Shown piece by piece: positions 33,043 to 41,052 of a DNA stretch of 41,052 bases. Every line of letters starts with the position of its first letter. The first letter of the stretch is position 1. Made by a program: the position numbers and the translations under genes. The notes beneath the pieces are model-generated. The model was given only the letters and a program-made list of their open reading frames with translations. It was not told the origin of the DNA and made no database searches. Source of the DNA: Bifiguratus adelaidae (Eukaryota > Mucoromycota > Endogonomycetes > Endogonales); NCBI GenBank assembly GCA_002261195.1, contig MVBO01000131.1:1-41052 (forward strand), written 5' to 3'.

Positions 33043-34513
33043 CCAGCGGGAGGTGTGTGGTAACACGCGGATGGGAGATTTGCTTCTGCGGGTTTGACTA
33101 GGGGGTTGGTTGGCTTCTAGAGAGCAACAAGACCATGTATCTGCCAGCCACAGTGGTGGATCGACATGGACTGACAATCTTGTCAGGTAAGGAGCCAATG
33201 ATAACGCGTCGATTTGGATCATAGAGACTCATTTTGCTCCACTGCGGAGACCTAGAACCTGATGAACGTCTGCCACACCCTGTGGCTTGCAGATGTATGC
33301 ACAAGACTCGACAGCCTATTTGTCTAATGCTCCAGCTTGCGCGCATCGTGGCTAAAATCGCGTCTTCTTGGTCCACAACTTTGTCGTGACGCGATATGTC
33401 CGCACAAAGGCCGGACCTAGGCGGTCGGTCTGGAATGCACAAACTGGGTGTTCGCTTACCATACACAAGGATCGGTTCAGGTCCCATGGAGCAAATTTTG
33501 ACATTGCGCGAGTTTTGCCTTGCCAAGTATTAACGTCGATGCCGATGGAAGGGAGACGGACATCCACAGTTCTGCACACTTCGATAACTTTCGTAATTGT
33601 TCTCTAGAACTATAGTGTGGCGTGCAGTAGGACGAACCCCATGATAGTGACACCGAATGGTTTAGAACATTGATAATGGCGCGTTCCCCACGGACAGGTT
33701 TCGTGTCCAGCTTCGTGACAATATCGATGTTGGCGAAATTGGCTATATGGGATTTGACAGGATGGGTCGATCGAGCATGCTATACTTCGAAAACCCTCTT
33801 TATGGTAAGACCTTACGCGGTGTGTTACTCATCGAGGGTGCACAAGCGCCTCCTTTGGGTCTCGCCTCGTGGTGTGGGCGAAATTGGGAAACCGGTTTTT
33901 CTTCTCAAGTGTTTGATGGGGCCGTCGAGTGCGAGGTGACCAGGGTGGAAAACACGCTTTTGGTCCTTTTGAGAGGACGAGCACATGTGGTAGCCTATAT
34001 AGTCTCGAGTGAACTCCTTAAACAACCACGATGGCGTTGAGGCTTTGGTGGTTGCATTCAATTCCATGGGTCTGTTCGTGCGTAGTATATTTTGCGCGGG
34101 CGATCAGTGTAGTTATGCATAGTGATATAATATGTGAGACGACATCATCGCGTTCTCTGAACGTGCGGCCTAAATTAGGGGAAACATCGGTCATGAATTG
34201 GGGCATCAGGGGGTTGATCCGTATTTTTACCTGAAATGCAAGTAATGGTCGCTACAAAATGGCGAAAAAGGGGCTCAGAACGGAAAGAAGTCGATATTCA
34301 TGGAAGAATGAGCTTGATGTCTCGTCTTTGGTTCTCTTGGCCGGACATCCTGGATTTCTGACCCTCTGCGGGTGTTAAATATCAACGCCTTGGATAGCCA
34401 AGGCCATGCCAGAGTCGCGTCAGAACCTTATCTTGGCGACTAGATGAAAACGGGCAGTGACTCGACCCAAATGTCGCGGTCGAATGACCGATCCCGCCGA
34501 ATGTGGTAAGTAT

Positions 34514-34530
34514 CCAAACCATTGGTTTGG
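34514..34530. promoter_or_regulatory. 17-bp palindrome containing CCAAT core
   Basis: CCAAACCATTGGTTTGG has perfect 7-bp arms around ATT and contains ATTGG (a CCAAT box on the other strand). It lies about 230 bp upstream of the C2H2 gene, in promoter position. Confidence 0.4.
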
Positions 34531-34720
34531 CTATGTCCAACCATCAGGCCGAGCGTTTTTGGTGTTCTCACGTTGAATAAACATGGACATTGACAGATTG
34601 GCCATGCACAAACGCCCGAATCTAAAATGACGGTTCTTACTACTGGTTTTTGCCAATTTTCATTGGGATCTTTTTCACACCTTTGCGCTTAGTGCGATAA
34701 CATTGACTGTTTTGGATCCT

Positions 34721-34729
34721 TTATATAAG
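34721..34729 (+). promoter_or_regulatory. TATA box of the C2H2 gene
   Basis: TTATATAAGG lies 28-36 bp before the first in-frame ATG at 34757. At that spacing transcription would start close to the ATG, so translation may begin at 34757 with a very short leader or at the next in-frame ATG, 34802. Confidence 0.5.
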
Positions 34730-34756
34730 GCACCTCATGACATTGATGTACTCCGC

Positions 34757-35554
34757 ATGGATCCACTGGTGTATGTACCACTTGCTCCCGCCCTGGGACC
34801 TATGTGTACAATGGATGAAGAGAGCTTTTATCGGATGGCCACGAACACAGAGATGGAGAAGGGCGTGGAAGCATATGGTTATCCGTTCTATTCATGGATG
34901 CCACACTCTTTCCTGACCCAAGAATCTCTCACGCCATTCTATATGCACGCCATGCCTTTGATGGACACACCTGCCATTGAGACAAGCAGCACAGCCTCTT
35001 CTCCGTGCTCTATCGCTTCAGATCTCGACGCCTATTCACGGGAAGACTACTTTTATTCACCAACATCCACGATGCATCAAGACATGTTTGAGGTATATCA
35101 AGCCCAAGCAACCTCCCTGTCAGATCCTCCAACACAGGCGCCTCTTCTCCTCCTCACCTCTTCATTACCCACCGATACCATCCAAACCCAAAGTTACCCC
35201 ACTCCATCCCCATCCTGTTCTACAACGTCAAGCAAATCCCGCGAATATCGATGCACGCATCCTCAATGTGGCCGCACCTTTGGAAGACCCAACAATTACA
35301 AGGCTCATCTCAAGACCCACGTAGCCACCCGACCATTTATTTGCACCATGTGCGATCGATGCTTTACGCGAAAACATGATCTCGAACGTCATTTCCGGGT
35401 CCATACCGGCGACAAACCGTACAGTTGTCCGTGTTGTCATAAGGGATTCGCCAGGACGGATGCCCTGAAGCGACATTTGCGATTGGAAGATGCCTGTCGG
35501 ATGAGTCCACAGGTTCAACTTCTGAAAAATCTTCGTCGGTACAAGGATCTCTAG
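34757..35554 (+). CDS. C2H2 zinc-finger transcription factor (Crz1-like finger array)
   Basis: Single exon, 265 residues from ATG 34757 (250 from 34802, which fits the TATA spacing better). The N-terminal 160 residues are rich in Ser/Thr/Pro/Gln and Met, a typical activation-type region. Three C2H2 fingers fill about 166-245: CTHPQCGRTFGRPNNYKAHL, then CTMCDRCFTRKHDLERHFRV, then CPCCHKGFARTDALKRHLRL, the last ending in a Cys (LEDAC) rather than a second His pair. The contact pattern RPNN-YK, RKHDL-ER, RTDAL-KR resembles Crz1/Prz1-type factors (calcineurin-responsive). I see no clear PxIxIT calcineurin docking motif, so the regulatory link is only a guess. No intron. Confidence 0.85.
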   Translation: MDPLVYVPLAPALGPMCTMDEESFYRMATNTEMEKGVEAYGYPFYSWMPHSFLTQESLTPFYMHAMPLMDTPAIETSSTASSPCSIASDLDAYSREDYFYSPTSTMHQDMFEVYQAQATSLSDPPTQAPLLLLTSSLPTDTIQTQSYPTPSPSCSTTSSKSREYRCTHPQCGRTFGRPNNYKAHLKTHVATRPFICTMCDRCFTRKHDLERHFRVHTGDKPYSCPCCHKGFARTDALKRHLRLEDACRMSPQVQLLKNLRRYKDL

Positions 35555-35935
35555 GAAGGCACATTTCCGTTTACGTGTTATACCCGAAGACACGTTGTAA
35601 ATAATATAAGTTACACATTGTAATCAGTGCTGAATCTAGATGTAGTTTGGTCCTTAATGTTACAGAATACCATGTTTGCGTTGCAACATGCAGTTATTTA
35701 TACACCGGATTTTCTTGAGAATACCGCCGCTGGTCCTTTGGTCCTTTGGCTCACATTGAGGATGACGTCCCTCCGTGGGACGCGATTGCCGAAGAAATGT
35801 TGGTCTCTGAACGAGGTAATATGTTCGGGAACACCTGCCTGTACGCCAGGCTTCTTGTTCAGTACCTTGACGGCAAACGGGCTGCTAGTGTGACCTGTGA
35901 GAAATGCGGTAAAGATGGAAGATCGTGTCGTAGAC
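35555..35935. other. Convergent 3' gap, doubtful ORF
   Basis: A 380-bp gap between the C2H2 stop and the stop of the minus-strand nucleolar-type gene. A plus-strand frame beginning near 35746 (no ATG at its start) contains CEKCGKDGRSCRR, a Cys-spaced string, but has no proper start and runs antisense into the next gene. The 9-bp direct repeat TGGTCCTTTGGTCCTTTGG lies near 35732-35750. Confidence 0.4.
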
Positions 35936-36814
35936 CTACCCTACTTTACGCCAAGGTTGCCTCCCCTTCTTTTGTTTCGGATGGCCAGACTTTTGCTTCG
36001 CCTCCTCTTCTTCCTCTTTTCGTAATATTTCTTCCAAATCCTCCGCTCGCAAGTGACGACGCGCTTTGGGACTTTCTCCTTCTGTCTTTGCAAATTCATC
36101 CAAGAGTTCTTGGGGCAGGAATCGTGAATCTTGTTGTAATATGATTTCGTTTTCGTCATTGTCATTGTCATTGTCTCCAGATTGGGCATCACCTGATGCT
36201 TCCTCATCTTGATCTTGAGTTACGACGTCCTTCATGTCGGTCTCTTTCCCTTCCAACGACTCCTCTTCATGCTCCTTATTACCCTCGTCCTCTTGCGGCT
36301 CTACAGATGGCTTAATGTCGATTCGGCGCTTTTTGGACTGTTCCTTCTGCTCCTTGAGTTTCTGATCCCACTGCCGCCGCTTTTCTTTCTCTGAAGCCAT
36401 CGCACTATCAAAAGCATGAATAACCTGTGAAGACTGATGCACTCCTAAGCCCGACACCTACCTTTGCTTGGCTTCCTGCCGGGCCGTTTCTTGTTTTCGC
36501 GCTAAATCTTTGCTTTGAGCTGTGGACACCGCCTCTGGAGCTTCGTCATCGCTATCTTCCTCCGATGCAGGATGTGTCTCTTCTACCGCACTCGTTTCCT
36601 GTACATCGTCTTGAGCGTCGTCTGCTCGCTGGTGACTACTCCCCTCATCGCCTGTTGCTTCCTTGGAGACGCGTGTTCGCTTTGCTGTTGGACTATCATT
36701 AGCCATATCAGCGGCCTTCCTTCTTGTACGAGTAGCGATGGTGGAGACATTCTGCGACGTGGGCGATTGACCCTTACCACTCCGTGTCTTGGCCATAGCG
36801 TGCAGGGGTTCCAT
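35936..36814 (-). CDS. Acidic/basic nucleolar-type protein (possible Utp16/Bud21-like)
   Basis: Two exons, 36814-36462 and 36404-35936 (57-nt intron), give 273 residues; the start could also be the in-frame ATG six codons later (MAKTRSGKG). The N-terminal half has basic KR-rich and acidic stretches (EEDSDDEAPE). The middle is a charged helix KEKRRQWDQKLKEQKEQSKK. A conserved-looking short motif SRFLPQELLDEF follows, and a Lys-rich tail (KQKKGRQPWRKVG) ends the protein. This design fits U3 snoRNA-associated small-subunit processome proteins such as Utp16/Bud21, but it is low-complexity and the call is tentative. It diverges from the RNR inhibitor gene across only 108 bp. Confidence 0.72.
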
Positions 36815-36922
36815 CGGTCGCCAACGAAAAAGAAAAAGAGAGCCTAAAGCGCCACCGCCACTTGACCCTAACCTATTATATGGTGTCCCTGAGACGCGCG
36901 CGTGTCAGACGCCTTTTTCACC
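36815..36922. promoter_or_regulatory. Compact bidirectional promoter with ACGCG (MCB-like) site
   Basis: Only 108 bp separate the two divergent ATGs. GAGACGCGCGCG at 36891-36902 contains ACGCG, the core of the MluI cell-cycle box bound by MBF in yeasts, 25-30 bp before the RNR-inhibitor ATG. MBF control of genes for dNTP metabolism is well known; its use here is inference. Confidence 0.4.
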
Positions 36923-37307
36923 ATGGACGACCACAAGCGCGCTCGGGGTGTCGAGATTGCTCCCTATTATGGTCCAGCTCATTCCTTATACGACAATGGA
37001 ATGAAGCAACAACTAATCACATTGGGCATGCGAGTCCGAAAAGGTGAGTCTCGAGTGGAGCTATCGGGTGACTGACATTTCAAAAGCCGTGACGGAAGGG
37101 TATAAACACGACAGTTCCTTCAAGCCCATGACTCAATCCATTAGTACAGCTCCGACACTATCAAAGGCGGAAGTGAATGTACCGGCCAAGACTGCCAAAC
37201 TAAAGATCAATTTAAATCCTCATCAACGGACCATGACGGACTTCTTTTCGCCCGCTATGCCCAACAAGAAGCGACCATTTGACGAGTTCGACGAGGAGGA
37301 TATGTAG
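36923..37307 (+). CDS. Ribonucleotide reductase inhibitor (Spd1/Dif1-like) with PIP-box degron
   Basis: Two exons, 36923-37043 and 37087-37307 (43-nt intron), give 113 residues. LGMRVRKAVTEGYK (34-47) matches the signature of the fungal RNR_inhib family (Spd1, Dif1, Hug1), small disordered proteins that restrain ribonucleotide reductase by binding or relocating its small subunit. Near the C-terminus QRTMTDFF (87-94) is a perfect PCNA-interacting motif (Q-x-x-M-x-x-F-F) with the Thr-Asp pair typical of CRL4-Cdt2 degrons and basic residues at 101-103. The tail is acidic (FDEFDEEDM). Together this predicts an inhibitor destroyed on PCNA-loaded chromatin in S phase or after damage, as shown for fission-yeast Spd1. 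It is divergent from the nucleolar-type gene across a 108-bp promoter. Confidence 0.83.
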
Positions 37308-37650
37308 ATCAGACATGAACGTTATCATATCGAGAGGTCGGAAAGCAACCGAGTTGTAGTGTAATCAAAGAGCGGATTGGCTCCAATTGCGTATCGCGTG
37401 TAAATATTACAATCTATGCATATTCAAACATCATTATACGAGCAATCATCGTCATGGTCAGGGAGAAAAGATAAGTGTTACAGACTCGAGAATGTGATAT
37501 CGAAATTGGCTCTATGAGGACGAAAGAAACAAAAGTACAAGCTTGTATGCAGCGAAAAAGATATTTTGCCTGCTGTTATCTTGTGCTATGACAGCGCGGC
37601 TCTACAAAAGGTGTCGCCCTTATCATAGCGTCGCCAATGAACAGAACCAT
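37308..37650. other. Convergent gap, nothing recognised
   Basis: About 340 bp between the RNR-inhibitor stop and the ATP18 stop. It is AT-rich and presumably holds both 3' UTRs. No ORF or RNA structure recognised. Confidence 0.5.
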
Positions 37651-38125
37651 TTAGTGAGCCTTCTTGCCAGCGGCAACTATGAAAGTATCAGGGGTAAGTA
37701 TATTGCAGTCATGGACTACTTATACTGCAGTGCGCAACAAGCCAGGGACAACAGACAAGCTGAAGTAGCGTAGAACCAAGCCTGGCCTAAGCGGCTGTTG
37801 TTGCTGACCACTGACCCTGCGAATGCAAAAAGTGATCACTTACTAGCCGGATTCCGAGGATCGTTCTTGTACTCGTCAGCTAAAGATTCATAAAGAGAGC
37901 ATCGTCAGTATCATGAATGCTTTGTACGCCCACCATCGTCAGAACGCAATACTGCAAACACTCGTCCGAGAGCCCGAGCATGGACATCCGATAAGCGAGC
38001 AATAACTTACAGTTAATCATCGCAGTTTGAGCCTTGCTAATCAAGTACATGGTGATGGCACCACCAATAATGAAAGGACCAGCTGGCTTCCAGAAGGGCG
38101 TGGACCACTTGCGAAGACCAAACAT
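37651..38125 (-). CDS. ATP18: Mitochondrial F1Fo-ATP synthase subunit i/j
   Basis: Three exons, 38125-38011, 37879-37844 and 37676-37651, with unusually long introns for this window (131 and 167 nt), give 58 residues (yeast Atp18: 59). The protein has a basic N-terminus (FGLRKWSTPFWKPAGPF), one membrane helix (IIGGAITMYLISKA) and the family-diagnostic SDEYKNDPRNPAIAAGKKAH tail. Atp18 is a small Fo subunit on the ATP synthase dimer interface in the inner membrane. The tiny 26-nt last exon encodes only the last residues and stop. It lies 140 bp downstream of the ArfGAP stop in tandem. Confidence 0.9.
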
Positions 38126-38265
38126 GTTGTAAAAGACGATGTGGTGCAGTGCGACCCTTGAAGGTTTACAGAAAAATTGGGTGACGTCACACACGATATT
38201 ACAATCCACGAAGTCTATTCCCAGAACACTTGTAATGGACGTAGAGTCACACTGTAGGCATTCAA

Positions 38266-39751
38266 TCATTTGCCAAAATTGACGATATCCGAGAAGGCAC
38301 TATCAACAGCTTAGCTAAGTTTTCGCAAGAAGCTGCATGTGTTACTTACTCAGTGGCCGGTTTCCTTTGGGGATGTCCCGAACTCGCACCAAATGCTGGC
38401 GAGGAAGAATTGGACGAAAAGAATTGGCCACCTTGAGGCATCCCAGATAAACTAGACGGGGTTTGAGAAAAGTTTGAGCTGTTCATAAACATTGCTTGCG
38501 AGGTGGGCTGAGGTTGATGATATTGTGGTTCCTGTACTCCCCATGAACTTCCGGAAGGCATATTACCTGTCGCTTGGCCGCCATTGGGTACCGTTGCGGA
38601 CGCAAACAATCCGAAATCATCACTGTTGTTTCCAAAGGCTGATGATCCTTGAAAGTTACCAAATCCAGTGGTAGACTGGGTCATAGGGGGAACATTGGAT
38701 ATTCCGGCGAACAGATCAAACGCCGAAGAAGCTCTAGTACTGCCGTTCTGATCTAATTGTGTGGATGAGGGATTTTTTTGGTATAGAGACATGATGGAAC
38801 TAATGTCAGGCTTGCCGGACGAAGCTGGCGCCGAGGCGTGATGAGGCGATGGTGTTGCAGGGGCTGAGGACGAACCAGCAGATTGTCTAAGCGCAGTCGC
38901 TGTGCTTTGAAACAGATCGGCTCCCCGCAACTGTGGTGTTGGTGATGAATGACCTGAAACACTCGAAGGCTGAGTGCTGCTAACGAAGTCGTCTAGATTT
39001 AAAAGACTTTCGGACGCGGCTTTGGCGGGTGCACGTGTTGACCTGTTTTCTACTGCAGCTGTATCCAATGTTTGCTGGGATAACGAAGCATGAATATAGC
39101 TTCTGTCATCTGCTAGACTTATCATCTTCACTCACCGGTACTTCCGCATCCCCAGATCGTAATGTGGCAGGATCCGGGATCGGTCCTTTCATGGCCCATC
39201 GTTTGTTTTCATACTTTGTTCTTATCCATGCCTCAATATTGCTTTCTGACGGAGGGCCTCCTTTTAAATTGGCCTCCCAGTACCTGAACGAATAAACTCG
39301 TGTTCAGCCCATAGCTGAGCGCACAGGCACTCTGAACTTACTTGTTTGCCGTTTCATTACCCCATTGAACCATGTTCTCTACTTGTTCAACAGTCCAAGA
39401 GTCCAAGTCGACCGATTTCACTGTTGACAACAATTTGAGGTAAGTCCCCTTTGCCCCTCGGCTCTGCACTCTAACGGTCACTACTAGCGCTTGCCTTTAC
39501 TGATGTGCGTTCCCATAGCACGATGGATTCCAGAGCAGCGTATACATACAAAGATGCCAATGTTCCAAGAAGCCCATCGCGGATCTAGCAGAGGGATGAG
39601 GTCGCGGGTGGAAAGTGCAAACAAGAGACTTACCCTTTCGACGACAGTCAGCGCAGTGCTTATTGTCTGGTCGCTGTAGCAAAGCCTTCAGTAATTTCGC
39701 ATTCTTCTCAGCGACCGATCGGTCGGCAGTCCGTGCAGTGCGTGTCGACAT
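38266..39751 (-). CDS. ArfGAP of the Age2/SMAP type
   Basis: Six exons, 39751-39634, 39584-39495, 39420-39342, 39283-39136, 39074-38350 and 38299-38266, give 397 residues. The ArfGAP zinc finger uses Cys33, Cys36, Cys53, Cys56 (HCADCRRK...[11 protein letters not shown]) with arginine finger Arg61, and continues [19 protein letters not shown] and [15 protein letters not shown]. It activates GTP hydrolysis on Arf1 during TGN/endosome trafficking. The C-terminal 230 residues are Ser/Gly/Asn/Phe-rich and disordered, with SLLNLDDF resembling a clathrin-box-like LLNLD motif. The last exon adds [11 protein letters not shown]. Intron 2 (39421-39494) uses a GC donor (AAAG|GCAAGC). This choice restores the conserved SKVKSVD, which the nearby GT option would break. 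The upstream region shares a 165-bp divergent promoter with the SnoaL-like gene, containing TCACGTGA. Confidence 0.92.
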
Positions 39752-39814
39752 GGTGCTGTGTGGTTCAAAGACAGACCAATTAGGAAATCATAAGCTCGCA
39801 AACGGCAAGTAGTG

Positions 39815-39822
39815 TCACGTGA
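39815..39822. promoter_or_regulatory. TCACGTGA box between ArfGAP and SnoaL-like genes
   Basis: Perfect 8-bp palindrome TCACGTGA in a 165-bp divergent promoter, 64 bp upstream of the ArfGAP ATG. It has the form bound by Cbf1-like bHLH factors; similar CACGTG boxes occur in the divergent promoter at 10.7 kb. Confidence 0.45.
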
Positions 39823-39916
39823 CTAGCTTGGCCGTCTTGGACGCATTGAAATTGCCTCCTTATGGCTCCATAGATTTGTGTTTGTATCATCGCTCGCCCA
39901 TACACCATTATGAACA

Positions 39917-40458
39917 ATGAACGACATAGCTAGCTTACTAGAAATCCAAATTTGATCCAAGGTTGGATGTATCGAGATCGAGGACAATGGGATCGACTTG
40001 GATCACCTTTCCTCGAAGACGGAACAATCGACCTGACAGGGTTCAAAGGAAAAGCTAGCGACTTTGTGGATGGCTCGGCCAAGATGGGAGCGTCAGACTT
40101 TCGCACCCAGCATGTCATCAGTCCATCGCTGGTTGAATTTCAAGGGAATCGGGCAATTGCAGGAACAAACTGCATCATCATTGGAGAAAACGTCCGACTG
40201 AAGCTCGGTACTACCGCCCATGCTCGAATGTACGGTTTGATTGAGCGACGAAACAATGTTTGGAAGCTTTTCGAGCGCCACCGTATCTACGACATGGCCA
40301 CCTTTAACTTTCCGAGCACAATTCCGGAGATCGAAGGCAAGGCCGTGGAGAAGCATCCAAGAGAGTATGCAACCATTGCTTATCTTCTAGAAGTGAGCGG
40401 ATTTCCGCTCCAGGGTGTGTTTCCGACGCGTGGCAATGATCAAGGAAAATTCATTTGA
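39917..40458 (+). pseudogene. SnoaL-like (NTF2-fold) protein, N-terminus apparently frameshifted
   Basis: From 39952 a clean frame runs 168 codons to TGA at 40458: GWMYRDRGQWDRLGSPFLED, then IDLTGFKGKASDFV, HVISPSLVEFQGNRAIAGTN, RMYGLIERRNNVWKLFERHR, and a C-terminal tail. This is a SnoaL-like / scytalone-dehydratase-type NTF2 fold, used by polyketide cyclases, dehydratases and related hydrolases; the substrate is unknown. The natural N-terminus lies just upstream but in another frame: ATG 39917 reads MNDIASLLEIQ and then hits a stop at 39953. One extra A in CAAATTTG (39947-39954) would join them as IQNLIQGWMY, the usual first helix of the fold. So either a 1-nt deletion (pseudogene or allele) or a sequencing/assembly error. 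No intron fits. Confidence 0.75.
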
Positions 40459-40638
40459 GAGCAGAGGCAGCGCTGGCTTCACGCATAGTTTCGGTTGTCT
40501 CGGACAGTGTAGAAATAACAAAGTGACAGACAATGAAATTACATTGTGCATGAGTGGGTCATGACCAAACCCAAAGTACAGTGTTTCGATCTTTATTCAC
40601 CCATTTGACTGTGTCAACCACAAATTTCATTGTGTCGG

Positions 40639-40936
40639 CTAATTCGACGAGTGTCTTACTAGCTCAGGATGTATCCTTGCGATGCCGCGAAGGTCGGAGT
40701 AGGAAGGCGAAGAAAATTGATTACCTCCCAAGCCATGTCGCGGGTCCATGTCGTCGATAGGTTTTGCGCGCGGCGTAATCCGATGTGAACGCGGCCTTTC
40801 CAACGGTGAAGTCGGAGCTGATATGCAGATGGATCAAAGTGCCCTGGAGCTGTTCGGGATCATAGCTCTCCGTCCTGATCACTTTCAAGACCCCAGAGGG
40901 GGGGACATCGCCATGTTGAAGACGGCTTTTCCGCTT
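40639..40936 (-). CDS. Possible 3' end of a minus-strand gene (unknown)
   Basis: On the minus strand one open stretch (about 40936-40736) reads GVLKVIRTESYDPEQLQGTL, then IHLHISSDFTVGKAAFTSDY and RHGPATWLGR. A GT...AG intron of about 49 nt would lead to RIHPELVRHSSN and a stop at 40639. Composition looks protein-like and phases agree, but I recognise no family. The upstream exon is beyond or near the window edge next to a G-homopolymer, so this is a tentative partial model. Confidence 0.3.
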
Positions 40937-41000
40937 TCAGTGGGCTTGTGATCGAACTTGTCAGAGAGAAAGCTCTCTCGCCTGCGAGTCATCCAGGGCC

Positions 41001-41013
41001 GGGGGGGGGGGGG
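41001..41013. repeat. G(13) homopolymer
   Basis: Thirteen consecutive G (C on the minus strand) close to the window end. Its length is likely uncertain and it would shift any reading frame crossing it. Confidence 0.8.
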
Positions 41014-41052
41014 CGCAGGGCATTGATGGTCTTCTATAGAGAGGCTTGGTTG

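Larger units (their letters stand above)
32358..34700. other. 2.3 kb intergenic region with promoter-like elements
   Basis: No ORF here has domain resemblance; the longest plus-strand frame (33747-34040, 97 codons) looks accidental. Notable motifs: doubled TATATAAAG at 32862-32879, CCCCT/AGGGG elements at 33016-33042 including CCCCTTAAAGGGG, and the palindrome CCAAACCATTGGTTTGG at 34514-34530. It lies between divergent genes (secreted protein leftward, C2H2 factor rightward), so much may be regulatory; a non-coding RNA cannot be excluded. Confidence 0.5.

Noticed and set aside
33747-34040. 97-codon plus-strand ORF in the long intergenic region
   Set aside because: No conserved motif and overlapping frames of similar length; treated as noise.
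35746-36144. Plus-strand frame with a Cys-rich CEKCGKDGRSC string
   Set aside because: No ATG start, and it continues antisense through the better supported minus-strand gene; not a zinc cluster by spacing.
1-41052. Transposons, CRISPR arrays, tRNA or rRNA genes
   Set aside because: Looked for transposase/reverse-transcriptase motifs, long terminal repeats, regularly spaced repeats and tRNA T-arm consensus on both strands; none convincing. CRISPR is not expected in a eukaryotic nuclear genome.

Overview
This is a compact piece of a fungal nuclear genome. The genes are eukaryotic and mostly split by short introns (about 42-75 nt, GT...AG, with CTRAY-type branch points). Several are fungus-specific (ATP synthase subunit i/j, Rgd1-like F-BAR/RhoGAP, fungal RNR inhibitor, Mfg1/PtaB-like LIM-binding protein). 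A full-length homologue of the animal P-type-ATPase-like protein TMEM94, TRIP13/PCH2, a UBL-WLM protease, a peroxisomal-type Lon and up to 18 exons in one gene argue against a Saccharomyces-like yeast. They fit a filamentous, basidiomycete or early-diverging fungus. I cannot fix the species from sequence alone.

Layout. 1-10.4 kb (mostly minus strand): partial membrane protein, UBL-WLM metalloprotease, an almost gene-free 1.6 kb, the 18-exon TMEM94 homologue, and a mitochondrial LEA-like protein. 10.4-11.1 kb is a divergent promoter with two CACGTG boxes. 11.1-15.0 kb (plus): glycogen branching enzyme and a Pom33/TMEM33-family membrane protein. 15.1-32.3 kb (minus): an unbroken run of seven genes with small gaps: PCH2/TRIP13, a small unknown gene, peroxisomal Lon, F-BAR/RhoGAP, LIM-binding regulator, RRP12, and a secreted six-hairpin-like protein. 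32.3-34.7 kb is a long non-coding stretch with promoter-like elements. 34.7-40.5 kb: a C2H2 factor, a nucleolar-type acidic/basic protein divergent from an RNR inhibitor carrying a PCNA-binding degron, ATP18, an Age2/SMAP-type ArfGAP, and a SnoaL-like gene that appears frameshifted. The last 0.6 kb may hold the 3' end of another minus-strand gene.

Most genes are housekeeping: ribosome biogenesis, organelle proteolysis and energy, trafficking, genome maintenance, glycogen. They do not form one pathway. All exon models were built by hand from splice motifs, reading phase and recalled family conservation. For the major genes every exon keeps frame to a stop; the exceptions (PCH2 and the SnoaL-like gene) are described as findings.
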